Shown one piece after another: positions 23,701 through 31,188 of a DNA stretch of 64,000 nucleotides. The DNA lies in contig NZ_JAIFZO010000002.1 in the NCBI RefSeq assembly GCF_026341275.1, positions 3,502,118 to 3,566,117 on the forward strand. Reading direction: 5' to 3'. The translations under genes and the position numbers were made by a program. The DNA comes from Streptomyces ortus. GTDB taxonomy: Bacteria; Actinomycetota; Actinomycetes; Streptomycetales; Streptomycetaceae. The notes beneath the pieces were generated by a model. It ran no database searches. It had not been told where the DNA came from and worked only from the letters and a program-made list of their open reading frames with translations. Each line of letters begins with the position of its first letter. Positions within the stretch are counted from its first letter, which is position 1.

Positions 23701-24591
23701 TCATTCCCCGGGCACTACGGCGACAGGGCAGGCGGAGTGGTGCAGCACCGTATGAGCGACGCGCCCGAGCTGGAGCCCGAAGTGCCCACCCCTGCGCCGG
23801 GCTCCGACGACGAGCAGGTCCGCGGAGGCCGAGGCGTCCAGCAACACCTTGCGGGCGGTGCCCTCGGCCGTACGCTGGTGCACTTCGACGGCCCGGTACT
23901 CCGTGGCGGCGTCGGTCATGGCCGCCTCCAGTACCTTGACCGCTCCCTCTTCGTGCAGGCGGGCCGGCTCTCCGGCCATCAAGGGATGGTCGGTGGTCTC
24001 GTACGCGGGACATCGCCAGGCCCGTACGGCCTCCAGGACCGCGCCCCGTCGCCCGGCCTCCTGGAAGGCGAAGCGCACTGCTGCCGAGCCGTCCTCCCCC
24101 TCGCCCACACCGAGCAGGACGCGCCCGTGCGTCGCGCCGCCACCACTCCTGTCGTGCCGTCCCCGCAGGACGACCACGGGGCAGTGGGCGTGCGCGGCGA
24201 CCGCGAGACTCACCGAACCGAGCAGCAGTTCGGCGATGGCGCCACGGCCGCGTGAGCCGAGGACCACCAGGGCGGCGGTGCGGGCCTCGCGTACCAGCGC
24301 CGGCACCGGCGCGTCAGGCAGCACCTCGGTCTCGGTCCGCACCTCGGGCCGACGGCCGCGGGCCCGCCGGTCAGCGGCTTCGACGATCCTGTCGTCGAAG
24401 AGTTGCTCGGACGTCCTGCCGAGGCCCTGGGCCAACGAGGCACCTTCGTAACGCTCCCACAGGGATGCGAACACCAGTCGGAGCGGCACTCCGCGCAGTG
24501 CGGCCTCGTCAGCCGCCCAGTCGACGGCGTGCAGGCTCTCATCGGATCCGTCGACCCCGACCACCAGCGGCTTTTCCATCACCTTTTCCAT
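23701..24591 (-). CDS. Universal stress protein, two USP domains (USP 4)
   Basis: A 296-residue tandem-USP protein. The N-terminal VVGVDGSDESLHAVDWAADE and the ATP-loop VLGSRGRGAIAELLLGSVSL of domain 1 are intact. Domain 2 has VLLGVGEGEDGSAAVRFAF and VVGARRRGGHFGLQLGRVAH. The AGGAGG site places the start at ATG 24591; the next codons contain a 12-nt duplication (GTGATGGAAAAG) that makes MEKVMEK. No clear palindromic box precedes it in the 96-nt gap to USP 5, so it may be transcribed from the USP 5 promoter. Confidence 0.93.
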   Translation of the reverse strand: MEKVMEKPLVVGVDGSDESLHAVDWAADEAALRGVPLRLVFASLWERYEGASLAQGLGRTSEQLFDDRIVEAADRRARGRRPEVRTETEVLPDAPVPALVREARTAALVVLGSRGRGAIAELLLGSVSLAVAAHAHCPVVVLRGRHDRSGGGATHGRVLLGVGEGEDGSAAVRFAFQEAGRRGAVLEAVRAWRCPAYETTDHPLMAGEPARLHEEGAVKVLEAAMTDAATEYRAVEVHQRTAEGTARKVLLDASASADLLVVGARRRGGHFGLQLGRVAHTVLHHSACPVAVVPGE

Positions 24592-24687
24592 CACCCTCAC
24601 CCTCCTGACCGTCCTGTACGACCGCTGTCTTCTGTCTTCGTGAACGCCTCTTCCTCTTCGGCCCTACGCGTCAGTGGTGCACCCGTG

Positions 24688-25593
24688 TCAGTGGTGTGCC
24701 ACGACGGCGACGGGCGCGGTGGCGTGGTGGAGGACGGCGTGCGTGACGGGGCCGACGTGCACGCCGAGGGGGTTCGTCCGGATCCGTCGCCCGACGACGA
24801 CCAGGGAGGCCTCGCGGGCCGCGTCCACCAGGTGGTTGGCCGCGCTGCCAAAGCGGGACCGCTCAACGACCTCGACCGTGGGGAACCTCTTCCGCCACGG
24901 GCTCAGCACCTCGGTGAGGGCCGCGACCTGCTGCTTGGCCAGCTCTTCATGGAGTCCGGGGTCCGCCGGGATCCCGTACGCGTAGTAGGGCGGAGGGTTC
25001 CAGCCGTGCACGACCCGCAGGCCCGACTCGCGTCGGGCGGCGGCGTCGAAGGCGAACCCGATCACCGTGTCGTGCGGGCTGTCGGTGTCGAGGCCGAGAA
25101 GCACGGGGCGGAAGGGGCTCGCGGCGGAGGGGATGCCGGACGGGTCCGGCGCGTGTTCGTCGGCGGCCTGCTCTCCCGCCCGGACCAGAACCACGGGCCG
25201 GTCGCTCTGGGCCACGACGGCCTGGCCGACGGACCCCAGCAGGAAGCCTCCGATGCCGCTCATGCCGCGGGAGCCGAGGGCCAGCAGTTCGGCGTCCTTC
25301 GCCACGCGCGTCAGCACGTCGCGCGGTGAGCCGCTGAGCTGTTCGACGCTCACGTCCACGCCGGGGTGGCGCAGCCGGAGGCCGTCGGCCGCCTCCCGTG
25401 GAATGCGCTCGGTCCAGTGCTGTTGCGTCTCCGCGCCGAGCAGCGGTGCCTGGGCGATCGGTTCGGGGACCGGCTCCCAGACATGGACGAGCTTCAGCGG
25501 CAGGCCGCGCAGTTTCGCCTCGCGGGCCGCCCACTCGGCGGCGGCGTGGCTCTCGGCCGATCCGTCGAGACCTGCGACAACGGTGCGGACCAT
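24688..25593 (-). CDS. Universal stress protein, two USP domains (USP 5)
   Basis: A 301-residue tandem-USP protein: MVRTVVAGLDGSAESHAAAE at the start, ATP-loop ALGSRGMSGIGGFLLGSVGQ in domain 1, VLLGLDTDSPHDTVIGFAF and VVGRRIRTNPLGVHVGPVTH in domain 2. It is especially similar to USP 2 in the second domain. The AGGAGG site precedes the ATG by 8 nt. Two palindromic boxes 62-95 bp upstream give it its own regulated promoter. USP 4 follows on the same strand. Confidence 0.94.
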   Translation of the reverse strand: MVRTVVAGLDGSAESHAAAEWAAREAKLRGLPLKLVHVWEPVPEPIAQAPLLGAETQQHWTERIPREAADGLRLRHPGVDVSVEQLSGSPRDVLTRVAKDAELLALGSRGMSGIGGFLLGSVGQAVVAQSDRPVVLVRAGEQAADEHAPDPSGIPSAASPFRPVLLGLDTDSPHDTVIGFAFDAAARRESGLRVVHGWNPPPYYAYGIPADPGLHEELAKQQVAALTEVLSPWRKRFPTVEVVERSRFGSAANHLVDAAREASLVVVGRRIRTNPLGVHVGPVTHAVLHHATAPVAVVAHH

Positions 25594-25654
25594 GATGGTG
25601 CCTCCTGACGGGTGATGTGGTTCCAACTTCGTGGCGCGGGGGTGTCTGAGGCAG

Positions 25655-25688
25655 GGGCCGCTGGTCCCCGACCGGGGCCGAAGGGCCC
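25655..25688. promoter_or_regulatory. Tandem OsdR/DosR-type boxes, USP 5 promoter
   Basis: GGGCCG-CT-GGTCCC (25655-25668) and GGGCCG-AA-GGGCCC (25675-25688) are 20 bp apart and end 62 bp before the USP 5 start. They lie between that start and the terminator of the preceding gene. Confidence 0.58.
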
Positions 25689-25698
25689 TTGGACCGAC

Positions 25699-25733
25699 GG
25701 AGGCGGCGGGCCCGTGACGGGTCCGCCGCCTCC
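25699..25733 (-). terminator. Strong hairpin after the DoxX-like gene
   Basis: GGAGGCGGCGGGCCCG and CGGGTCCGCCGCCTCC form a 16-bp stem with one wobble and a 3-nt loop, beginning 8 nt past the DoxX-like stop codon. It insulates USP 5 from the upstream gene. Confidence 0.72.
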
Positions 25734-25740
25734 CGGGCGG

Positions 25741-26370
25741 TCACCGCAGCCAGGCGTGGTCGCGGACGACGGGCAGTTGGGCCCAGACCTTGCCCAAACC
25801 CCAGGTGGCACCGGCGGCAGCCGCCGCGAGGGCGATCAGCGCGACGGCGTAGATCACGTGGTAGTCGACGAACGGGTTCGTCGACATGCTGGGCGCGCCG
25901 TCGGACAGGTGCTTCGCCGGCGGCCACTCCGCGATCCACATCAGCGCCATCATCGCGATCCCGGCCAGCGCGGCCAGCCGCAGCGCGACCCCGGCCATGA
26001 CGGCCACTCCGACGCCCAGCAGACCCATCATGAACAGCCAGTCGGCCCAGGTCGCCCCGGCCCAGTCATGGAACGTGGACTCCATCGGACCGGCGGCCAC
26101 ACCGCTGAGGAAACCCTTGGTCGGCGAGCCGCCGTCGATCCAGCCCTTGCCGGACGGCGTCGCGTAACCGAAGCCGAACGTCTTGTCCAGAAAAGCCCAC
26201 AGGAAGACGAACCCGGTCAGCAGACGCAGCGACGCGAAAGCGTAGGCACGTGCGGTGTGCGTGTCGCTGAGCATCGCCACCCCGTCCTCGGATGCGGGTG
26301 CGGTCCGGTTCCCCCGCAGCGACGGCAGGTGGAATCGCGGACTGCGGTGCGGGTGCTCGTGCACGGCCAT
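25741..26370 (-). CDS. DoxX/DoxD-like integral membrane protein
   Basis: A 209-residue protein with about four transmembrane helices: YAFASLRLLTGFVFLWAFLD, WLFMMGLLGVGVAVMAGVAL, LAALAGIAMMALMWIAEWPP and DYHVIYAVALIALAAAAAG. The arrangement and the FLDKTFGFGYATP loop resemble DoxX/DoxD-like proteins, some of which are thiosulfate:quinone oxidoreductase subunits; catalysis here is not established. The ATG at 26370 is where membrane-protein homology starts, after a basic N-terminal tail. A dyad GGGCTG-AA-CGTCCC lies 100 bp upstream, so it appears to be the edge gene of the dormancy-type regulon. Confidence 0.82.
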   Translation of the reverse strand: MAVHEHPHRSPRFHLPSLRGNRTAPASEDGVAMLSDTHTARAYAFASLRLLTGFVFLWAFLDKTFGFGYATPSGKGWIDGGSPTKGFLSGVAAGPMESTFHDWAGATWADWLFMMGLLGVGVAVMAGVALRLAALAGIAMMALMWIAEWPPAKHLSDGAPSMSTNPFVDYHVIYAVALIALAAAAAGATWGLGKVWAQLPVVRDHAWLR

Positions 26371-26469
26371 GGTGGTGATCCCTTCGAGTTCGGTCCAGTC
26401 GGTTTCTGACACCTCCCACTCTTGACCCACGCGGCGCTCGGCACCGGATGCCGAAGGTCCGCGACCGCG

Positions 26470-26483
26470 GGGCTGAACGTCCC
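26470..26483. promoter_or_regulatory. OsdR/DosR-type box, DoxX-like gene promoter
   Basis: GGGCTG-AA-CGTCCC is a good dyad 100 bp before the DoxX-like start. A lone right half-site (TTCGGCCC) lies at 26532-26539. No coding sequence is seen in 26371-26630. Confidence 0.55.
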
Positions 26484-26630
26484 CTTCGACACGGCCTGTT
26501 GGGCTGCCGTCCGGTCACCCCACCCGCCCCATTCGGCCCTGGGCGACGGGGTACGTCACAGGCGGCGCTCAGCACTCACCACGCGGCACAGCCAGTGTGA
26601 TGTGCCGGCAGCCACGTCGGGCGGGCCCGG

Positions 26631-27173
26631 CTACCGCAGTAGGCCCTGCGGGTCCGAGGGTTGTGGACGCTCCGTGCCTACCGTGCCGTCCGTCGGCAGC
26701 GCCGAGGGGCTCGACGTCAGGGCGGGGTCACCGGTCGGCCGCGCGGGCCGCACCGAGACGGTGGATGCCCCGGGCGCGGGCGGCGGGGGCCCGGTCGGGC
26801 CGGCGGTAAGCCCCTTCGCGGCATCGAGGGCCGGCGCGTCGAAGTCGACGTCCCCGGTTCGCTCCAGCATCGCGATGTGATCGAGCGCGGTCTGGTTGGC
26901 GTCCGAAGCCAGTTGCCTGATCAGCGTGTTGCCCGTGGTGGCGCGGACTTCCGCGACCGTCGTGAAGACCTTGCCGTGCGCGGAGCGCAACAGGTTCGCG
27001 AACTTCTGCTCGTAGTCCTTGCCCTGCGCTGCCGTCAGTTCCTGCGGTCAGCCCTGCTGTTGGGCTGTCGGCTGGTTCGGCACCTCGGTGCCGAGGTCGG
27101 CCGCGACGATCCGGACGCGCTTGTCGAGGTCGTTGTGGCCGACGACACGAGCGGCGTCGGGTCCGGCTACGCC
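26631..27173 (-). pseudogene. DUF4142 domain gene, 5'-truncated with in-frame TGA
   Basis: The minus strand encodes DNDLDKRV-like and VPNQPTAQQQG, then a TGA at 27048-27050, then continues in the same frame as PQELTAAQGKDYEQKFANLL and RSAHGKVFTTVAEVRATTGN. This is one DUF4142 (ferritin-like four-helix) domain interrupted by a stop exactly where relatives have Trp (QQGWL), so TGG to TGA is the simplest reading. The N-terminal signal and first helix are also missing; the frame runs into the neighbouring membrane gene near 27173. A Pro/Ser-rich tail follows the domain. Function is probably lost. Confidence 0.75.
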
Positions 27174-27586
27174 CACGGGTCGTGCCGCTGGGTGACACGG
27201 CGGTATGCGGCGCGGGCGTTGACCACCCGAGCGATGGTGGTTCCGGCGACCACAGCGGCGAGCAGACAGGCAAGCCACGTGGTGTCGCGGTGCCCGGCCC
27301 AGGTGAGCTGTCCGGCGGGCGGGATGGCGAAGCCGTTCAGCACCAGCCAGCACAGTACGGCGGTGCCGGGCGCGGCGGCGAAGCGGGCGCGCAGTCCGAG
27401 CAGCGCGGCGAGGAGAGACAGCGCGACGAGGGCCACGGCGGGTCGGCCGTGTTCACCGAGGCGGTTCGTGATCGCCACCAGCAGCAGAGCGCCCGCGAGA
27501 GCCACGAACCAGACGAACGGGGTGGTGACGGGCCGAGGAACAGCCCTGACACCTCTGCTGAGCCACACCCACTCGATCTTGGTCAC
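27167..27586 (-). CDS. Small membrane protein, DUF4118-like
   Basis: A 139-residue protein with three to four hydrophobic segments (PFVWFVALAGALLLVAITNR, PAVALVALSLLAALLGLRAR, TAVLCWLVLNGFAIPPAG, WLACLLAAVVAGTTIARVVN). The LNGFAIPPAGQLTW turn resembles the DUF4118 membrane module of KdpD-type sensors, but no kinase domain is attached. It starts at GTG 27586 behind a GAGGAGG site. The last 7 bases overlap the truncated DUF4142 pseudogene. The 225-nt gap upstream (27587-27811) shows nothing recognisable. Confidence 0.68.
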   Translation of the reverse strand: MTKIEWVWLSRGVRAVPRPVTTPFVWFVALAGALLLVAITNRLGEHGRPAVALVALSLLAALLGLRARFAAAPGTAVLCWLVLNGFAIPPAGQLTWAGHRDTTWLACLLAAVVAGTTIARVVNARAAYRRVTQRHDPWA

Positions 27587-27811
27587 GCTTCCTCCTCATC
27601 CCCCTGCTCCGCGGGAGCGCTACAGGGCAGACGTCTCACCGACTCCCGGTGTCACAAGCGATTCTCTCCTGCCCACGACGGGGCAGTCCGCCTGATTCGC
27701 CGAACGTGCTGTACCTGGAGGTGAGCGACCTGTTCGCGGACCGGCGCCGCGCAGCGGCCTGTAGCTCCGGGAAACGCCGCGAGGGCGCCGCGGAGGCCCT
27801 GGTCATCGTTG

Positions 27812-28575
27812 TCAGGACGCACTCCACCCTCCGTCGAGGGTCAGCTCCGTGCCGGTGACGGACATCGCCTCCGGTGAGCAGAGGAAGGCCACCGCGCCGG
27901 CGACCTCGTCGGGCTCTATCAGCCGCTTGAGCGCCGATCGCGCCAGCAGCACGTCCGAGACCACCTGACCGGGGCTCAGTCCGTGCACCGCCGCCTGGTC
28001 CGCCAGTTGCTTCTCCACCAGTGGGGTCCGCACATACCCGGGACACACGCAGTTGCTGGTCACTCCCTTGGCGGCCCGCTCCAGGGCGATGACCTTCGAC
28101 AGCCCGCAAGACCGTGCTTGGCGCTGACGTACGCGCTTTTGTAGGGACTGGCCCGCAGCCCGCGGATGCTGGAGATGTGGACGATCCGGCCCCAGCCCCG
28201 CTCGTACATGCGGGGAAGGACGGCACGGCTGAGCAGGAAGGGTGCCTCCAGCATCAGTCGCAGCATGAACGCGAACCGCTCGGGCTCGAACTCCTCGACG
28301 GGAGCGACTTGCTGGACTCCGGCGTTGTTCACCAGGATGTCCGCTTCCAGTGCCAGGTCCGCCAGGTCCGCGGTGCGGCTCAGGTCGACGACCAGCGCCT
28401 CGCCGCCGATCCGCCCGGCCGTCCGTGCCGCGCCCCCGGCATCGATGTCACATACGACGACGTGGGCTCCGAGCCCCGCCACCCGGGTCGCGACGGCCTC
28501 GCCGATCCCGCTCGCCGCGCCAGTGACGACGGCACGGCGACCGGACAGGTCAGGGCCCCGGTGCGTGCTCGTCAT
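27812..28575 (-). pseudogene. 3-hydroxybutyrate dehydrogenase-like SDR, frameshifted
   Basis: From the ATG at 28575 the frame encodes a normal SDR N-terminus (VTGAASGIGEAVATRV, ILVNNAGVQQVAPVEEFEPE, the Ser in ISSIRG, YVSAKHGLAG). It then derails at about 28103, reading GCRRSSPWSG. A second frame resumes with the expected SKVIALERA-type helix, then SNCVCPGYVRTPLVEKQLAD and SVTGTELTLDGGWSAS. One missing base explains it. The intact parent resembles D-3-hydroxybutyrate dehydrogenase. Its ATG overlaps (ATGA) the stop of the chimeric gene upstream. A sequencing error cannot be excluded. Confidence 0.8.
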
Positions 28576-29822
28576 GACGTCGGCGACGCGAAGGGATTGG
28601 CACTGGCGTGGTGGTGCCCCCACACGTCCGGAACGCCGAAGTCGTGCGGCACCCAGTGCTCCCCGACCTCGATCCCGCCGCAGCCGATCTCGAGGTGGAA
28701 TCCGCTGGGGTTCCGCACATAGAACGAGATCGCCTTGTCGTTCATGTGCCGGCCGAGACTGATCGAGATCGGCTCGCCGTTGGCCTTGGCTCGGTCGTAG
28801 GCCCGCCCGACGTCGTCGAGCGAGTCGTACTCGAACTCGAGGTGGTGGATCGACGGCGTCGCCGCGCGCGCGAGCGCGATGCTGTGGTGGGCGGTGTTGC
28901 AACGGAAGAAGTACAGGCCGGGGGCGCGGTAGTCGGTCAGCTCGAGCTCGAGGACGGACTCGTAGAGATTCGCCGCGACGAGGTGCACCCCGGCTGCGGT
29001 GAGCACCTCCGGGTCACCCACACCGCTGCGTTCGAGCAGCAAGGGGCTCCCCGTAGTCCCGGCGCAGAGAACAACTTCACGGCAGGCAGTGAACCGGACC
29101 GTTCCTCGACGGGTCTTCGCCTCGACCCCGGTCGCGGTCGTGCCGTCGAAGAGGATCCGACGGACTTCGCAGTGGGTGCGGACACGGACATTCGACCGTC
29201 GGCCGTATCCGCGCAGCAACGCGCGGGGTCCGCTCGTGCGGGCGCCGTTCCAGGTCGACAACGACGCGTACGCGGCCTGCTCGTGACGTACGTTCAGGTC
29301 TTCGGCCGCCTCGATGCCGTGCCGCGCCAGAGCGTCGATCCACCACGCGCTCGCCAGGTCCGGCGGGCCCGGCACCTCGGGCCTGCGGGGGCTGCCGACG
29401 TCGCGCCCTCCGGTGACACCGAGGGCGTTCTTCTCCATGGCGGTGAAGGCCTGCTCGAAACGGGACCGGTTCCAGCCGGTGATGCCGGCCGCCTCCCACG
29501 CGTCGTAGTCGGCCTCTCCCCCTCGGTCCCAGATCAAGCCGGGAGCTGTCGGCGAACCGCCCAAGGCCCGCCCCGTCAGCCGCTGTTCCGTTCGGTCGGT
29601 GTCGTAGGGCCGATGGGCGTAGTGCCTCATGTACGGCGAACCACTGCTCGACGCCCGTACGAGGTTCGCGGGGGCCGGAGGCCGTGGACCCAGGTCGGAA
29701 CCGCTACCCGCCTCGATCACCAGGACCCGGTTCTGCGGATTCGCGCCGAGCCGGTGGGCCAACGCCGATCCCGCGGGCCCGCCGCCGACGATGATGTAGT
29801 CCACGACGTTCTTGGATGACAC
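28572..29822 (-). CDS. In-frame chimera: GMC oxidoreductase N-terminus fused to extradiol dioxygenase C-terminus
   Basis: A 416-residue ORF from GTG 29822. Residues 1-~283 are the FAD half of a GMC oxidoreductase (YIIVGGGPAGSALAHRL; CAGTTGSPLLLERSGVGDPE) ending before the GMC C-terminal catalytic domain. From ~287 the sequence switches to the second half of a VOC/BphC-type extradiol dioxygenase (YESVLELELTDYRAPGLYFF, SLGRHMNDKAISFYVRNPSG, FHLEIGCGG). The strand carrying the first metal His of that domain is missing, so both halves look inactive. A deletion joining two genes in frame is the simplest origin. The frameshifted SDR follows with an ATGA overlap. Confidence 0.75.
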   Translation of the reverse strand: MSSKNVVDYIIVGGGPAGSALAHRLGANPQNRVLVIEAGSGSDLGPRPPAPANLVRASSSGSPYMRHYAHRPYDTDRTEQRLTGRALGGSPTAPGLIWDRGGEADYDAWEAAGITGWNRSRFEQAFTAMEKNALGVTGGRDVGSPRRPEVPGPPDLASAWWIDALARHGIEAAEDLNVRHEQAAYASLSTWNGARTSGPRALLRGYGRRSNVRVRTHCEVRRILFDGTTATGVEAKTRRGTVRFTACREVVLCAGTTGSPLLLERSGVGDPEVLTAAGVHLVAANLYESVLELELTDYRAPGLYFFRCNTAHHSIALARAATPSIHHLEFEYDSLDDVGRAYDRAKANGEPISISLGRHMNDKAISFYVRNPSGFHLEIGCGGIEVGEHWVPHDFGVPDVWGHHHASANPFASPTS

Positions 29823-29877
29823 AACAGCTCCCTACGCGCTCGGATTCGAGGAGCGCCGCAAGGAGACCTGCGGCCGC

Positions 29878-29972
29878 GTCCTCGGCAGTCAGGTGCGGTC
29901 ACATGCAGTCACGTGACCGTGTCCTCGGCAGTCAGGTGAGATGACCTGCAGTCATGTGCAGTCACGTGCAGC
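29878..29972. repeat. Clustered direct repeats with CACGTG motifs
   Basis: GTCCTCGGCAGTCAGGTG occurs at 29878-29895 and 29921-29938. Interleaved are TGCAGTCACGTG-like units (two CACGTG palindromes and a CATGTG). The 29823-30070 gap separates two minus-strand genes and shows no coding sequence. It may be a regulatory array or slippage DNA. Confidence 0.7.
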
Positions 29973-30070
29973 ACGAAAGGCGCACAACTCGTGGCTCCCC
30001 GCCGTGCATCGGTCGTGACCGGCGCAGCCACGTGTCGTGACGTCGCGGTACGCGTCAGGTCGCGGTGCGG

Positions 30071-31069
30071 TCAGGCCGCCCTGGACCTGAGCCGGTCGAG
30101 CTTGTGTCCCAGTCTTCCGACGCCGAGCGATATGTGTCCGTGGCCGCCCTCGATGTGAGCGTGGACGGTAGGCAACTGCCGGGTCAGCCACTGCCCGTGC
30201 GCGACCGGCACCATCTGGTCGAGGGCGCCGTGCCACAACTCGACGGGAACGGTGATGTCACCCGGCTCGAACCCCCACGGTGCCGTCAGCGCCCGCAGGT
30301 CCTCAAGCCACCCATCGTCCCCCGCCGCGAGTCCGTGGTTCATGTGCGCGGCGTTGTCCACGCCGTAGGCGCCGGTGAGTTCGGCTGCGTCCACTTTCGG
30401 GAGCAGGCTCGCCATGCCGGCCGCGAGCTCGGCAGGATCGCTGTCACGGACGATCGCCGCCATCTGCGTGACGATCGCGCGCTGTTCCCGCTCTTCGCGG
30501 GCCGCACTCCCGAAAAAGACACGGTTCTGCACACCCATGCCCTCGACGAAGTCGAGTCCTTGGGCGTCATACGGCGCGAAGGAGGCGATCAACAGCACAC
30601 CGGAGACCCGTGCGGAGTCGGCGACGGCCGTGGCCAGTGCGTACGGACCGCCCACGGACCACCCCGCCACCCAGTACTCGTGGACGCCCAGATGATCCAT
30701 GAGGACGCGGCACGTCTCCGCGGTGTCGGCAATTGTGCGCCCCGGGGCCGCAGTCGACGCGCCGTAGCCGGGGCGGGAGCAGGTCACGACGCGATACCCC
30801 TTGCCCATCACCGAGTCGAGGACGGAGTCCATCGGAACCGCTGAACCCGGCATGCCGTGATGGAAGAGAACGACCGGCCCGTTCTCCGGTCCTCGCACGG
30901 TGAACTCAAGGACACGGTCCTTCCCCGGGTGCAGCAACTCCATCTCTTTGCCCGCGGACCCGCTGTCACCGCCACTGACCGCTCGTCTCCCGGACGTGAG
31001 CCCTGCCGGGTCGTCGTCCTCGAACTGACTCGTGAGTTCCGGTTCCATCAGGTCACTCCGTTGCGTCAT
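30071..31069 (-). CDS. Alpha/beta-fold hydrolase
   Basis: A ~332-residue alpha/beta hydrolase. It shows the oxyanion motif LFHHGMPGSAVPMDSVL, the nucleophile elbow GWSVGGPYALATAVA (Ser), an acid region VELWHGALDQMVPVAHGQWL and the terminal His in HIEGGHGHISLGVG. It resembles Streptomyces hydrolases of unknown substrate. The start is uncertain: ATG 31069, ATG 31048 and ATG 30940 are all in frame, and the family core begins near residue 50 of the longest form. It is cytosolic, with no signal peptide. It is followed by the CACGTG-rich spacer. Confidence 0.86.
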   Translation of the reverse strand: MTQRSDLMEPELTSQFEDDDPAGLTSGRRAVSGGDSGSAGKEMELLHPGKDRVLEFTVRGPENGPVVLFHHGMPGSAVPMDSVLDSVMGKGYRVVTCSRPGYGASTAAPGRTIADTAETCRVLMDHLGVHEYWVAGWSVGGPYALATAVADSARVSGVLLIASFAPYDAQGLDFVEGMGVQNRVFFGSAAREEREQRAIVTQMAAIVRDSDPAELAAGMASLLPKVDAAELTGAYGVDNAAHMNHGLAAGDDGWLEDLRALTAPWGFEPGDITVPVELWHGALDQMVPVAHGQWLTRQLPTVHAHIEGGHGHISLGVGRLGHKLDRLRSRAA

Positions 31070-31188
31070 GAAGATGCGCCATAAGATGATCTTGGGCTCG
31101 TGAAGTGCGTGCCCTGCGGTGGGGGCCGTTCGTCCTGTCACGGTCCCGTCCCGTCGGGGTCACGACGGGACGGGACGGCACGGGTCGG

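Noticed and set aside
20016..23939. A 1,307-codon open frame antisense to the GNAT-synthetase gene
   Set aside because: High-GC codon bias opens antisense frames; the protein is low-complexity (Arg, Gly, Val rich) and matches no fold, while the minus strand has clear domains.
27048..27050. TGA read as selenocysteine
   Set aside because: DUF4142 is not a selenoprotein family, relatives have Trp here, no insertion-element hairpin is evident, and the gene is also 5'-truncated.
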